The notes: generated from the letters alone by a model not told the origin. A stretch of 36,404 nucleotides of DNA from Roseinatronobacter ekhonensis (GCF_900499075.1 NZ_UIHC01000032.1:1-36404); one strand, 5' to 3'. Positions 15,964 to 27,000 are shown, numbered from the stretch's first letter. Made by a program: numbers and translations.

Positions 15964-18051
15964 TCAGGCTCCCTCACGCACGTAAGTCACATAAAAACCC
16001 TTGATCGTCCGGTGATCCTGCAGCCGGTCTCCAAGAGAAAACCCATCTTTTCTGATGGGCGCCTGGAAAATGTCCAGCCCACGATCAAGGACGATCTTCC
16101 AGCCTGTGTCGGTGGTTATATCGCGCGCATGGCCGGTACCGGTACCGTCGAAGACCCAAGTGAACTCAATACCGGTGCCTGCACAGGCGTCAGCTATGGA
16201 GTCGAGAAGCTCGCGCTGCTTGGCCACGTTGCCGTCATCTGGCCCTGTTACCAGATGAATACTGACCTGGTCTTCTGGCGGCTTGCGCTGGATGACCATT
16301 TCGACAAATTCCATCATATTCTTGATCTGGTAGAAGTAGCGGACATAAGGGTCGGTCACTACGATCTTGGATGCACCGACGATGTAGGGGCCAAATACCC
16401 TGTCGTAGCTGATACCTCTGCGGTTTTCAGCGAAAACATGATGTCCTTCAGCGAGCGCTGCTACTTTCGGTTTGGGGCGGCTGTTTTCGGCAGCAACGGA
16501 TGCCTCATGGAGGGTCGAGTCCTCAGTCTGGTTGTCTTCGTTCTCTTCACCCTGTTCCTGTTCCTTCGGATCCAGCGCCGGTTTCAGATGATAGAATTGC
16601 GGATATTCTTCTTCTTCTACCGTGGTCACACGCCGCTTTTCGCCATCAGAGCCGGTGTAGTAGAAATCCACCTCAGGATAGGTCGCATCGATACGTGCCA
16701 ATTGGTCCTTTACGCGCTTTCGGCTTTCAATTGCCAGGCGCAACAGCTCTTCGACATCCTCTGCGGTCTCGCCACCGTTCGGGAAGATCAACTTCAAGAA
16801 CCCGGACATCGTTTTGTAAATGGCGTCACGATCGCGGGTCGATATCTTCTCACTGATCTTGAAATACTGGTCAGGTCGATGTGAGAAATCCTCCGAGCGC
16901 AGATGGCGCAGAATTTCCGCCAAATAATCCACGATAAAGCCATAGCCCTTGGTGAACATCTCGCCCCGGATGACGTCGACTTCCCAACCAGGAAGGTAGG
17001 AATGCAGACGGTCGATGAAAGCTGAGTCATGGAACTGTGACGGCAGCGCCTCGAAGAGATCACTGTTTTTCAGCATGAAGGGCACGTTGTGGTCGGTATT
17101 GCCGACAAAGGCAAAGCTGGCCTCGGCCCCCATGGGATTGACCCCGCGCGAGAAGGTCTTGTTGGCCATGTAATTTTTCATGATGTCAACGAGGGCCTTG
17201 TTGGCCTTCTTTTCCCGTCCCGCAAACTCGTCGAAAGCAACGACATCCCAATACCCCACCAGACCAATCCGGCCGTTGGAATTGTTGACAAAGAGCTTTG
17301 GGATCGAGACCTCGCCGCCGGAGATCAGCTGCCCGTGCGGTGAGAACTCCGAATAAATATGAGACTTGCCGGTGCCTTTGGGGCCCAGTTCGATGATGTT
17401 GTAGTTGCGCTCGACGAAGGGGATGAGGCGCATGAGCTGCAGCAGCTTGGCGCGCCGACCAAATGCCTCCGGATTGAAGCCAATGCTCTGCATCAGAAGG
17501 TCAATCCAATCATCGGTGTCAAAGTTCGACCGGGCTACGCGAAAAGCTTCGTAATCGACCTTGGCGATCTGGATTGGTTTGATTGTCTCAAGGATCCACG
17601 GTGAAGTCCGGGCGTCTTCGGCAAACTCATACTGGACGTCAGCGATGCACCAAACGCCGGTCACCAGCAGCTTTGGATGGGCCTTGATGGTGCCGCTGTC
17701 GACAGCCACCTTCTTGATCCCAAGGTTGTCAAAGGTTGCCTCGTAGCTGTCGGTTTTTTCGTTCAGCGACACGCTGATCTGGTCAATAACCTTGTAACGG
17801 CCCTTTTCCTTGATTGTAGACTGGATCAGCCCCGCCTCACTCCGGTGGACATAATGCTTGCGCAGGATTTCCTTGACGGTCTCGATCCCCGTACCGATCG
17901 AGGCCTCATCGTCGGTGGCACAATACTGGCCCAAGAGGTACTCGAGCACATAAGTTGGAACGATCGCATTGCCTTTGACGGCCTTGACCAGGTCTTTACG
18001 CACCACGAAGCCCGCGAAATGTTCGTTGATCCTGTCGTCGAGATCACTCAT
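15964..18051 (-). CDS. brxL: BREX protein BrxL (AAA+ core) with MIT_C-like C-terminus instead of a Lon peptidase domain
   Basis: The protein has 695 aa from the ATG at 18051, which has GAGGAG 7 nt upstream; a TTG at 18066 is rejected. The N-terminus (DDRINEHFAGFVVRKDLVKA, VPTYVLEYLLGQYCATDDEA) is typical BrxL. The AAA+ core has Walker A GPKGTGKSH (223-231), Walker B VVAFDEFAG (270-278) and an FVGN sensor-like element (315-318). After an acidic linker (about 490-515), residues 545-693 read SYDRVFGPYIVGASKIVVTD, PYVRYFYQIKNMMEFVE, HARDITTDTGW and LDRGLDIFQ. This resembles the PLD-like MIT_C domain and not the Lon S16 domain of canonical BrxL. BrxL forms DNA-translocating ring assemblies needed for type I BREX. 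It is the last gene of the operon. Confidence 0.88.
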   Translation of the reverse strand: MSDLDDRINEHFAGFVVRKDLVKAVKGNAIVPTYVLEYLLGQYCATDDEASIGTGIETVKEILRKHYVHRSEAGLIQSTIKEKGRYKVIDQISVSLNEKTDSYEATFDNLGIKKVAVDSGTIKAHPKLLVTGVWCIADVQYEFAEDARTSPWILETIKPIQIAKVDYEAFRVARSNFDTDDWIDLLMQSIGFNPEAFGRRAKLLQLMRLIPFVERNYNIIELGPKGTGKSHIYSEFSPHGQLISGGEVSIPKLFVNNSNGRIGLVGYWDVVAFDEFAGREKKANKALVDIMKNYMANKTFSRGVNPMGAEASFAFVGNTDHNVPFMLKNSDLFEALPSQFHDSAFIDRLHSYLPGWEVDVIRGEMFTKGYGFIVDYLAEILRHLRSEDFSHRPDQYFKISEKISTRDRDAIYKTMSGFLKLIFPNGGETAEDVEELLRLAIESRKRVKDQLARIDATYPEVDFYYTGSDGEKRRVTTVEEEEYPQFYHLKPALDPKEQEQGEENEDNQTEDSTLHEASVAAENSRPKPKVAALAEGHHVFAENRRGISYDRVFGPYIVGASKIVVTDPYVRYFYQIKNMMEFVEMVIQRKPPEDQVSIHLVTGPDDGNVAKQRELLDSIADACAGTGIEFTWVFDGTGTGHARDITTDTGWKIVLDRGLDIFQAPIRKDGFSLGDRLQDHRTIKGFYVTYVREGA

Positions 18052-18062
18052 GGGCCCGCTCC

Positions 18063-20564
18063 TCAAAAGTCAAAATCGGTTGTAATGCCACGTTTAAGCT
18101 GGAAGCGATGGCTGGTGTAATCCTGATAGTGGCTGGTCTTTCCGACGCGCTCGCGCAGCTTCAGGAAAACGTCCTGATTGTTGAACTTGTCCGTGTCACG
18201 CGACAGCAGGAATTTCCGAGGCATTTCGCGTTCGCGCGCACTTTCGGACGCGAAGTCAAACTGCAGGACGTGTTCGTCAGAGATCAGGTTGCCATCAGCT
18301 GCGTAAATCCCCGCGATCAATTCCCTGGCCTGCATCTTTTCGGACACCGGTTGTGCTTGGTAGAAGACGACTGCAGTCTGCCCCGATGTGATCTGGCTTC
18401 GCCCGGAGACGATAATCTGCACCTCAACCTGGTTCACATCCGCATCGCGCTGCTTGCCAACGCGGATCACCGGGATGACGATCTCCTGTAGGGACGCCCC
18501 GCCGTGGACAAAGCGGCTGCCTGCGCCCTTCACCCTCAGACGATTTATCGAATTTGGGATCAAGACATCCAGGTCACCCGCCAGACCGAGGTTGGCAGAG
18601 CTGAACTTCTTCATGCCTGCAGTCGTGGCCAGTCCCCGACCGATCACGAAACGACGGTTTCGCATGAGGATTTCATCGCCTTGGGGATCTGCGATGGCAA
18701 AGTCGCTCTCGCCGAGGGCCCGATGCTGGTAGAGAAATCCGTGATCTGCCGTGATCAAGATGTTCGAAAAGTTCGCCGAAGTAAGCTTTCGGACCAGTTT
18801 CGTGAGGTCCTCGATCGCATCTTCCGTGGCCTTTGGCAGTTGGTCTTCCGTCTGCAGCTTGTCGCCAATTGCGTCGATATGGTTGTGGTAGATGTAAATC
18901 ACGTCGTTGTCTCGGAAGAGCTCCTTGCCTTCGTCGACCCGCATGTTCTTAACATCTTCGGCTTTCAAGGCCTTGGCACGGTCCCCGGCGCGGCCGGATG
19001 AGAGCAGCTTTTCGCGAGCGGTCAGGCCTTGGGTGCTTTCGCCACCTGACAACACCGCACCGCTGCCTTCTGTGGAAAGTGTCAGCGCCTTGTTTGGCAA
19101 GAGGGCGGCCATGCCGAGCTGGGTGTAACTCGGCAAGGCACTGATCATGGGTTTCAGTTCAGCGTCAAACCGGTTCAATGCGCGAATGCGGCGCAGGCAT
19201 TCCTCCGCGACCTCAAATCGGAGGGCATCCGACACAATGACCGCGACCTTCTGGTCCTTGCGGCGGAACTCAGCAGCCTGCTCTGTGTAGAAGGCGCTTT
19301 GGCGCGGATAGCCAGGGATTGCCCAATCCGTCATGCCGCTCACCTGGTCCTGCCAAGCATCGTTCAACTTCAGCAGGAAGCTATTGGTGTATCGGTTTTC
19401 CACTGCGTCATAGAGCTCTGCCAGCAAGGAGGAATGCCCGCTTTTCTGCATGTGGTAGATGAACTTGCGGTAAAGCTGATCGAGCTTGTACCAGCTGGTC
19501 ACATACCGCTTAACGCCCTCGGCTGGGCTGGTCATGCCCAGGTTGGCTTCGGCCAGCGCCTGCTGGAACTCGGTGGCAAACCCGATCGCTTGGTAGATAT
19601 CCTCATAGGTGGAGTACCAATGGCTCTGGCGACGTTCACGCACCCACTTCAGAACCTCGGATGCACTGACGGTCTGGGTCGACATCGCGTGGACCATCTG
19701 GCGGATGATGTGTCGGTCGATCTCTTCAAAATGGTCGACCGGCATCAGCGCACGGAAATCGCGCCGCGACAGATCTTCAGGGATCTTCAGAAGGCCCTGA
19801 TAGCGTGTGGCCAACGCCTCGAATGCCGACTCCCAATGACGGTTGTTCTTCCAGCGCCGGAACACCAGCAGCGCCTCGGCATTCAGCTTGCCATCCTCGC
19901 CCAAAGCCCGGAAATAGGCCGACTGGAAAAGGGCAATGGCGAAGTCCTCGAAATCTGGTTCGGATGGCTGATAGCCATAGGCATTGCCGACCTGCTTCCA
20001 GAACACCTCGGTCAGCCCTGCGCGTGTCATCAATCGCATTGCGTCATCGCGGCCCTCCGCCAGATCCCCCAGCAGCGCCTCGATCACCGTGTCCAGGCCG
20101 CCTTCGGCACCCGCGCAGACGGCCAACATCCGCAGGCGGACCTGCGATTGGGTATCCGACGCCTGCAACAGCCGCTTCAGCTCGGCCACGCGGGCTTTGG
20201 AGCGGTAGAACTCCAAATGCTCGCGCACGACGCTCTCGAACTGTGGCGGCAGGCCCAGTTCGCCCAACCAGATTCCGGCCTGATCCGCCTTGAACACGGC
20301 GGTGGCCAGCTGCAAGTCCAGCAACCAGTTCTCGGCATTGGGAGGCTCGGGCCCGTCACCAAACACCAGAAACCGCGCCTTGGGGTCCTGCCTTAGCATT
20401 CGGTGCTTCAGGCCGAACTCGTTGTTGGCGATCTCGACCTTGGTCACACCGGGCAGATCCACGGCGTCAAACTCACTGCGCATGTCGCGGGCAGTGTCGT
20501 ACCAAAAGACGATCCGGTGATCGTCGAACAACCGCCGCAGGCTGGCCGTGATGCGATCCGTCAT
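18063..20564 (-). CDS. pglZ: BREX-1 phosphatase-fold protein PglZ (BrxZ)
   Basis: This 833-aa protein belongs to the alkaline phosphatase superfamily. The PglZ domain begins near residue 438 with KVAVIVSDALRFEVAEECLR (DALR at 446-449), then IYIYHNHIDAIGDKL (about 556-570) and ITADHGFLYQH (ADHG at 606-609), which carry the metal-binding Asp/His residues of the fold. The N-terminal half (1-430) is the helical BREX-1 region, and the C-terminus is beta-rich (VEVQIIVSGRSQ). PglZ is required for both methylation and phage exclusion in type I BREX, with an unknown substrate. The start overlaps the pglX stop as TGATG, and brxL follows 11 nt after its stop. Confidence 0.93.
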   Translation of the reverse strand: MTDRITASLRRLFDDHRIVFWYDTARDMRSEFDAVDLPGVTKVEIANNEFGLKHRMLRQDPKARFLVFGDGPEPPNAENWLLDLQLATAVFKADQAGIWLGELGLPPQFESVVREHLEFYRSKARVAELKRLLQASDTQSQVRLRMLAVCAGAEGGLDTVIEALLGDLAEGRDDAMRLMTRAGLTEVFWKQVGNAYGYQPSEPDFEDFAIALFQSAYFRALGEDGKLNAEALLVFRRWKNNRHWESAFEALATRYQGLLKIPEDLSRRDFRALMPVDHFEEIDRHIIRQMVHAMSTQTVSASEVLKWVRERRQSHWYSTYEDIYQAIGFATEFQQALAEANLGMTSPAEGVKRYVTSWYKLDQLYRKFIYHMQKSGHSSLLAELYDAVENRYTNSFLLKLNDAWQDQVSGMTDWAIPGYPRQSAFYTEQAAEFRRKDQKVAVIVSDALRFEVAEECLRRIRALNRFDAELKPMISALPSYTQLGMAALLPNKALTLSTEGSGAVLSGGESTQGLTAREKLLSSGRAGDRAKALKAEDVKNMRVDEGKELFRDNDVIYIYHNHIDAIGDKLQTEDQLPKATEDAIEDLTKLVRKLTSANFSNILITADHGFLYQHRALGESDFAIADPQGDEILMRNRRFVIGRGLATTAGMKKFSSANLGLAGDLDVLIPNSINRLRVKGAGSRFVHGGASLQEIVIPVIRVGKQRDADVNQVEVQIIVSGRSQITSGQTAVVFYQAQPVSEKMQARELIAGIYAADGNLISDEHVLQFDFASESAREREMPRKFLLSRDTDKFNNQDVFLKLRERVGKTSHYQDYTSHRFQLKRGITTDFDF

Positions 20565-23500
20565 CAGCTGACCCCGACGATCTTCTTCAGCGCTTCCCCG
20601 AACTTCGGGTAGTTCGCCTTCACACCGTCATCCAGGTCGATCTCGATCTTCGACTGCGCCAGCGGGAAGACCACCTCGCGCTCCCATTCGTTCAGCTCGT
20701 CGATCTGCTTGACCACCACGGCCACGTCCTTCAGCGCCTTCGTGCGCTGGCCTTGGCTGGCGCTCGGGTCGTCGGACAGCTTTTCGAGCCGCCCGCGCTC
20801 GGCCTGCAGCTTGCTGATGAACTCGCGCAGATAGTCGTTGAGGATGACTGACACCGTGTCGGCGCGATAGCGGTGCATGTACATCAGCGCCTGGAACGTG
20901 CCCTTGGGGCTGGAGATCATCCAGTAGATCGGGCGCTTCTTGTAGCGCTGCACATGGCTGGCGTAGAAATCCTTGGTGAAGTATTTGCGGATGTCCTTGC
21001 CAAGCGCGTCTTCGATATAGCGCAGGTTTTCGCGGAAATGCGCCTCGCCGAAGGTCACGCGTAGGAACAGGCGAAAGCGGTCGGTGATGTCATCAGGGAA
21101 CCAGTCGGCGTCGAGCACGGGGATGACGTTGTCTTCGTCCGGCATGAATTGCGGGTCTGGAATGCGGGCGAGGTAGTCGGCCAGTGTCTCGCCCTGATTG
21201 GCGAGGATCAGGCCAGGGGCGTCGAGGCTGTAGCGGCCGAACATGCAGCCCACGGCGTAGGAGAGGAATTCGGCCATGGTGTCGGCGCGCAGACGGATTT
21301 CGTTGGCCGCCGCGTCGTTCTTGACGCCATAGCGATAGGCGGGGTTGCAGGTGAGGGTGATCTCGTTCAGCGGCACCTCGGGGGTCAGCTCGTCCTGCAG
21401 GCCATAGGCGTCGATGAAGATGCGGTTGTTCTCTTCCTCAAGGCGTTGCATCTCGTCGGTCATCCCCTGCCAATGGGTGCGCAGGGCGGAGTAGGTGTGC
21501 TCCAGCGACTCGGCGCGGTGGTCGGGTTGGAGCAACGGTAGCGTGGTGAAATCCCAAGAGGTTTCGTAGGCGTCCCAGTCGGATTTGCCTATCTCAACAG
21601 CATGATCCGCGATTGCAAGTTTATCTTCGTCGATGTGAATGACGGGGAGCCTTCCTATAGCTCCTTCGCTGTAATCAACTGTGGGCGATAGCGCTGAGAT
21701 AAGCTTATCCACAACAGAGCTGTTTAGGAATCCCAAGACATTTTTTGCTTCGGTGGGATCATCTATCGGTGAGGATGATCCTTTGCTTTCGAATGCGAAA
21801 TGTCGAGGAAGCAGCCGAGCTGAGAATGATCCGATGGTTAAGCTTGACCATGTGACGCCACCAACAAAAAAGTATTGTGTGTTCTGAGGGCGGGACCTCA
21901 ACTTACCGCGATCATCAAAGAAGTTTCTGATTTCGTGGCCGTTATCTTTCCAATTCACCAAGTAATCGCAGTTGCCATACCAACGGCGAAATGCACCGCC
22001 TTTCGTGCAAGGAAACCACTTGGCACGCTCTTTTTCTACATCGTGGGTTTCTTCAGTCAAAGCTGCACTCTGCGTATCGACTTCATGCCAGAAACGCAAA
22101 AATTGCTCGTTGTCGCCAGTTTTGATGCCTTGACGCGGACGCGCAATTTCGGCCAAGGCAGTGCCATCTTCGAACGTCTGAATAGCTTTTTCGCTAAGCC
22201 AGTACGCAATTGGCGTGTCTGGAACTGATCGAAGAGCCTTCTGGCGAACGTGAAAGCGACCATAACTACGCTCTTGGAAAAGCTCTTCAATTTCAGCATT
22301 TGTCCGCACAAAGGAGAACTTTTCGAACAGTCGCCGTGCGATAAATGCTGTGGTCTGATCCGCGCTACTGTTGTTCACGACGAATGCGACAGCTCCGAAG
22401 TCCGCGCCAAAGACGCCGCGACCCAAGTGGATCAGCGAGTGAAGGGATTGCTTTGCAAGCAATCGAGACCGAAGCTTTTTATAGGAGTTGAGGAACATCC
22501 ACGAAGGCAAATTGATCATTCCCCAAGTTCCTGCAGGACGATTGAGGGCGCGGCAACGGTCCATGAACGCGGTCATGAGGTCGGAACAGCTCTCCTCGAA
22601 CGCGTCCTCGAGCCAAGCTGCCAGTGCGGGGTTCAACCCCTTCACGCCTGCATACGGCGGGTTAGCCACCACCACGTGATACTTCGGCGACAGCGCCTCG
22701 GCCATGCGCAACACGGCGACGACACGCTCTTTTACCTCCTTCAACAACAGATCACCGCCAAAGTCTCGCGCCTCGACCACCCGCAGCGTCTCTGCCGGAT
22801 CGCGCAGTTTCGGCACGATCAGCGAGCCGAAGTTCTTGGCTTGCTCGAACTGCCCCAGCGTCTCGCGCAGCTCATCCGTGAACAGATCCTTGCCCACCAC
22901 GGCGGCCACGTCCTGCATCTCGGCATCCGTAAAGGACACGTTCTGCAACACGCAGATGTTGGGCTTCGCCTCCATCCGCAAAAACCGCCGCCGCCCCAGC
23001 TTGGCCGCCGCCTTCATCGCCAGCGCAAAACCCGCCAGCGCGCCCGCGCGGTCGTCAATCTCGACCCCCGTCAGGTTGTGCGTCAGGATCAGCGCGGGGA
23101 TCTCGGTCGCGTCATATCCCTCTTCCTCGTAGATGGCGTAGAGCAGGTCAAAGGCATAGGTCAGCATGTGACCCGAGCCAGCCGCCGGATCGCAGATGCG
23201 GATGTCTTCGGGCTTTGTGATCTTCAGGAAATCCGTCTCAGGCTCTTCCGGCGCGATGTAGTAGTCCATCCGCTCGGCCAGTTTCGACCCCGGCCGGTTC
23301 AGCAGCCACAGCCGCCCCAGAGAGTTCTCCACCAGATAGCGGACGATCCAGTGCGGGGTGAAAAGCTGCGTCGCGGCGGGGATGTTCTCGGCCGTGATCT
23401 TCTGGTTCTTCTTGAGACCTGCGAAGACCTGATCCTTCTTCTCCGAGATGTAGAACTGGTATAGCCAGCCGATGATCTCGACATCCTGACAGGCGTCCTC

Positions 23501-24046
23501 GGTCATGACCTTGCGCAACTCCGCGAGGATGGAAGTCTGTGACAGCAGATCCTCGGGCATCAACAGTTCGGTGTAGTCGTCGATCTGTTCGAAGAGGAAC
23601 GGCATCGGCCCGTGCCACTGGTTGCAGGTGCGGACCAGCAGTTGGCGGTAAGCCTCGGCCTGCGGATCGGACGATGGCGTGCGGCCGTCCAACAGCGCCG
23701 CGATGCCCGGCGGCGCGCCCTCGGGCAGGTTGCCCGCCATGGCCTCGGCCAGCAGCTCCGGCCTTGTCGCGCCATCAGCGGGGGAGACGATGCGCGTGTT
23801 GGTGTAGCCGTTGGCATCCATGAAGCGCAGCGCAGTGAAGCGGTTAAACCAGGTGTAGGCGACCTGTTCGATGACCTGCCGCTTGCCGTCCTTGCGGATC
23901 GCCGCTTCCAGTTCCTTGATCGCTTTGGTGTGTTCGCGCCGCGCCGGGCTGCCCTCGGCCAGGACCATGTCAATCTTCGAGGTCACCTGATCGATCAGCA
24001 GGTTGCGGGCGGCCTGGGCGAATTTCTTGAGCGCGTTGGTGTCCAT
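20564..24046 (-). CDS. pglX: BREX-1 adenine-specific DNA methyltransferase PglX (BrxX)
   Basis: This 1160-aa gamma-class N6-adenine methyltransferase marks host DNA at a non-palindromic BREX site. SAM-binding motif I is DPAAGSGHML (286-295) and catalytic motif IV is NPPY (462-465). The N-terminal 1-230 region is helical, with TPHWIVRYLVENSLGRLWLL before the catalytic domain. Residues about 495-830 form the target-recognition part, whose DNA (about 21560-22560) is visibly more AT-rich than both flanks, suggesting a swapped specificity module. The C-terminus has helical segments (EEENNRIFIDAYGLQDELTP) and a coiled-coil region (DYLREFISKLQAERGRLEKL). The length is close to the usual 1200 aa. Start and stop overlap the neighbours as TGATG. 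Confidence 0.94.
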   Translation of the reverse strand: MDTNALKKFAQAARNLLIDQVTSKIDMVLAEGSPARREHTKAIKELEAAIRKDGKRQVIEQVAYTWFNRFTALRFMDANGYTNTRIVSPADGATRPELLAEAMAGNLPEGAPPGIAALLDGRTPSSDPQAEAYRQLLVRTCNQWHGPMPFLFEQIDDYTELLMPEDLLSQTSILAELRKVMTEDACQDVEIIGWLYQFYISEKKDQVFAGLKKNQKITAENIPAATQLFTPHWIVRYLVENSLGRLWLLNRPGSKLAERMDYYIAPEEPETDFLKITKPEDIRICDPAAGSGHMLTYAFDLLYAIYEEEGYDATEIPALILTHNLTGVEIDDRAGALAGFALAMKAAAKLGRRRFLRMEAKPNICVLQNVSFTDAEMQDVAAVVGKDLFTDELRETLGQFEQAKNFGSLIVPKLRDPAETLRVVEARDFGGDLLLKEVKERVVAVLRMAEALSPKYHVVVANPPYAGVKGLNPALAAWLEDAFEESCSDLMTAFMDRCRALNRPAGTWGMINLPSWMFLNSYKKLRSRLLAKQSLHSLIHLGRGVFGADFGAVAFVVNNSSADQTTAFIARRLFEKFSFVRTNAEIEELFQERSYGRFHVRQKALRSVPDTPIAYWLSEKAIQTFEDGTALAEIARPRQGIKTGDNEQFLRFWHEVDTQSAALTEETHDVEKERAKWFPCTKGGAFRRWYGNCDYLVNWKDNGHEIRNFFDDRGKLRSRPQNTQYFFVGGVTWSSLTIGSFSARLLPRHFAFESKGSSSPIDDPTEAKNVLGFLNSSVVDKLISALSPTVDYSEGAIGRLPVIHIDEDKLAIADHAVEIGKSDWDAYETSWDFTTLPLLQPDHRAESLEHTYSALRTHWQGMTDEMQRLEEENNRIFIDAYGLQDELTPEVPLNEITLTCNPAYRYGVKNDAAANEIRLRADTMAEFLSYAVGCMFGRYSLDAPGLILANQGETLADYLARIPDPQFMPDEDNVIPVLDADWFPDDITDRFRLFLRVTFGEAHFRENLRYIEDALGKDIRKYFTKDFYASHVQRYKKRPIYWMISSPKGTFQALMYMHRYRADTVSVILNDYLREFISKLQAERGRLEKLSDDPSASQGQRTKALKDVAVVVKQIDELNEWEREVVFPLAQSKIEIDLDDGVKANYPKFGEALKKIVGVS

Positions 24047-27000
24047 CAGACGATCACTTTCTTGCCCGCGCGGATTTCGACCAGCAGGGTCTGTTTCATT
24101 TGCTCGACGTATTGCTCAACATCGGCCTCTTCGGTGAGGAATTGTTTCGTGAAGACCACCTTGAGCTCCGAAGCGTTGACGTAGGTGGGCGTGACTGGCT
24201 GGATCGGTCGTTCGCTCATGCCCGGGATCGGCTGCATTGGGGTTGTCGGCTTGCCCAACCGTTCGACCTCGGCCAGAGTGCGCGGGAGCAGGTCCAGCCT
24301 CGCCCCATTGGCACGATCGCGCAGGATCGGGATCATCTTGACCCCATCCAGACCCGTCTTGTGGCTGTCGATACTGCGTTTGATACGCTCTTGGTCGTCT
24401 TGGGCCAGCGCCTGGAACTCGGGTGTTTGGGCAACCTTGTCGGCGCATTCGTTCACTGCCGCAATAACGGCCTTTCGTTCCTCCAGCACTGTCAGTTCCA
24501 CCCGGTCCTTGAGCGCGTAAAGATCGGATTTTAGGGATTGGATTGCGGTGCCCTTGTAGCAGGCAGGATCGGCCAGCGCCTTGGAAATCGCATCGCCCGC
24601 AGCAGCATCAACATAAGAGATATTGGCCTCCTGATCGCGCAGGAACTCGCGTGCGTCGTCATAGATTTCCTTCTGCGCGCCGCCCATGAAGCTGCGGACC
24701 TTGTCCAGCACCTCTTCTTTGGCATCCAGAAGGTCGTCTTCCTGCTGGGGGGGCTCAGTTATGTACCAGGTGGCTGGTTTGCCGACCAAGGCAGCGATCC
24801 TGGTGGCCAAAGGCTCAAGCGCGGCCAGGAACGGGTATTGGAATTTCTGCGCCGTAAGTCGGTTCAGCTCATCTGCCAGAAGCTTGGTGCTGTCGGCCCA
24901 TTCGGCGCCAATCGTTCTGGCATCGGTCCCATCCGAGGGAAGATCGAACAGTTCCTTGTAGAGCTCTTTCGCCTTTCGGATCTGGGCCGAGGTGAACTCG
25001 GTCTGCGGCGTCAGGAGGATATTGGCCAGCGCATGGCTGTTGTTCAGATTACGCGCCAGATCGGCTCGCTCCAGAACAGTGCCATCAGAGCGCGCTTCAA
25101 GATTGCCTTTACCGGACAAGCTGGCTGCCAGACAAAGCACAGCGGTCGTTGGCCAGCCATAGGGTTTTCCACCGAAACGCTCGGTCAGGTATTTGACCGA
25201 AACCTTCACGCCGTTTCTGGCTTGGCCCTGGACGTAGTTCAGCACATCCTGCTCAGCTTCGGTCAGACCTTCGCCGTTGTTGCCGAAAAGACCGCTTTCC
25301 GGGGAGGCCGCCTTGATGATGTCGGCCTCGACGTAACTGACCCCGCGCAACATCGGGAGGTTCACATGGACCTTGTCGACCAGCCCCTGAAATCCTTTGA
25401 CGATCCGTTCCTGCGGTTCTTCACCTCCGATATCCAACTCATCACCACGGACAAACATACGTGCGTCGGCCACCAGCTTGCGCAGGCGCAGTTCGAGGTC
25501 CTTGTAGCGACGGCTGTTCTGATCGCCTTTTTCGGCTACGATCCGATCCCGACCGGGCTGCTGAGATCCAGCACGCGCCTGGCGAATGAACTTGTCCGTC
25601 TGCTTGAAGAGCGTCAGGTCCCGGATGAATCTCACGTCGGGCTGAAGCACGACCGCCAGTTCTTCGCGGCTCATGTTGCGCATACGAACCGCTTCCGGCG
25701 CTGCTACATCATCGTTGAACGGGCTGATCACATTGATCGCCAGTTCATACTCGCGGCCCAATAGGTGGTCATCGAGCTTGCGACTGAAACTATACTCATG
25801 GCCCGTGGTCATATGCTTTATCTTGCGGTGGCGCAGGATCGTGTCAAAGGCCAGCGCTTCCATTTCCTTGGAAAGTTCAGACGGATCGACATCGAGCCCT
25901 TTGATTTCGGCTTCGATATCCTTTTCCTCGTTGGTCAGGAACTCGTAGACCTCTCCGTTGCGCTGGATGAGCGTGTTGCGCTCCAGAAACGACAGCGCTT
26001 CCTCGATCTTGCGCCTCTGCTTGGCTTGATCGGTATCGAACTCTGACAGTAAAAGCACGCTGATGTTACGCACCGTCGGCTTAAATTCCTTAACGTATTT
26101 GACCAGGAACAGCGCCTTCAAAACCCGGACGGCAAAGGGGTCGATGTCCTGAATTTCCTTTTCCGCGATCTGGATCGATTGCTGAGCTGCAGATTTGAGG
26201 GCGGTCCGGATGCCTTCGAACATAAGATCAAAGGTAGCGAGCCCGCCAACCGGCTGATCAGCCAACTTCTTGGCCACCTCTTGAAACACGCCCAGCATGG
26301 AACGTTCCCCAATCGAGCTGTGCTTGCCCTCAAAGGCATTGTGTTGCGATAGCGACGTGATCGCCATCTGGAACAGCATGTATTGGTAGGGAGGAAACGG
26401 ATAGCTGGACACAAACTGCTCGCGGCCATCGAAATTCTTCAGCTTGATCGAGCCGTCAGTGAAGTCGAACAAAGTCTTGAGGTTGTTTTCTTCGCGGTCG
26501 TGCAAATTGCCCAAGGTAATCTGTCCGGCATCGGTCTTCGACAGCAAGCGTCGCTGTATCACCTCGGCCACGTCCGCAGAGTTCAGTGGCATTTTGACTC
26601 CAAAGCGCGCCATGATTTTCGAGAAATCCTGAGACTGAAACGCCTTCCCGTCTCCGATGATCGCTTCCATGTCTTGCTGTGAGGTTACGATGACCCATGC
26701 CTGACCTTTGCACTTCGTGTTGAGGCTTTCGGCAATCGTCTGCAAGTTGGTCATCAGCTTAACGTTTTCAGCGATGTACTGGCCGACCTCGTCCACGAAG
26801 AAGTTCAGGCGAAACTTGGAACCCTGTGTGTCGATCCAAGCCTTTACCTTATTGGCAAAATCCTCGATCGAAACCCGTGTGTCACTGCGATACTGACCAA
26901 GAATATCCTGGGCGTCGGACGGATCGCCGTCCGTAACCGAGGCAAAGGCAGCAGCGATGTTTCTGCGCTCCAACGCGGCTTGTTCGCGTCCCCGCTCCCA

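Noticed and set aside
15526-16884. Long + strand open frame of 452 codons
   Set aside because: It runs antisense through brxL, has no family resemblance and is a shadow of high-GC coding.
22250-23464. Long + strand open frame of 404 codons within pglX
   Set aside because: Antisense to conserved methyltransferase motifs and rich in His/Gln/Arg, typical of a shadow frame.
24538-25764. Long + strand open frame of 408 codons within brxC
   Set aside because: Antisense shadow without recognisable domain or ribosome site.
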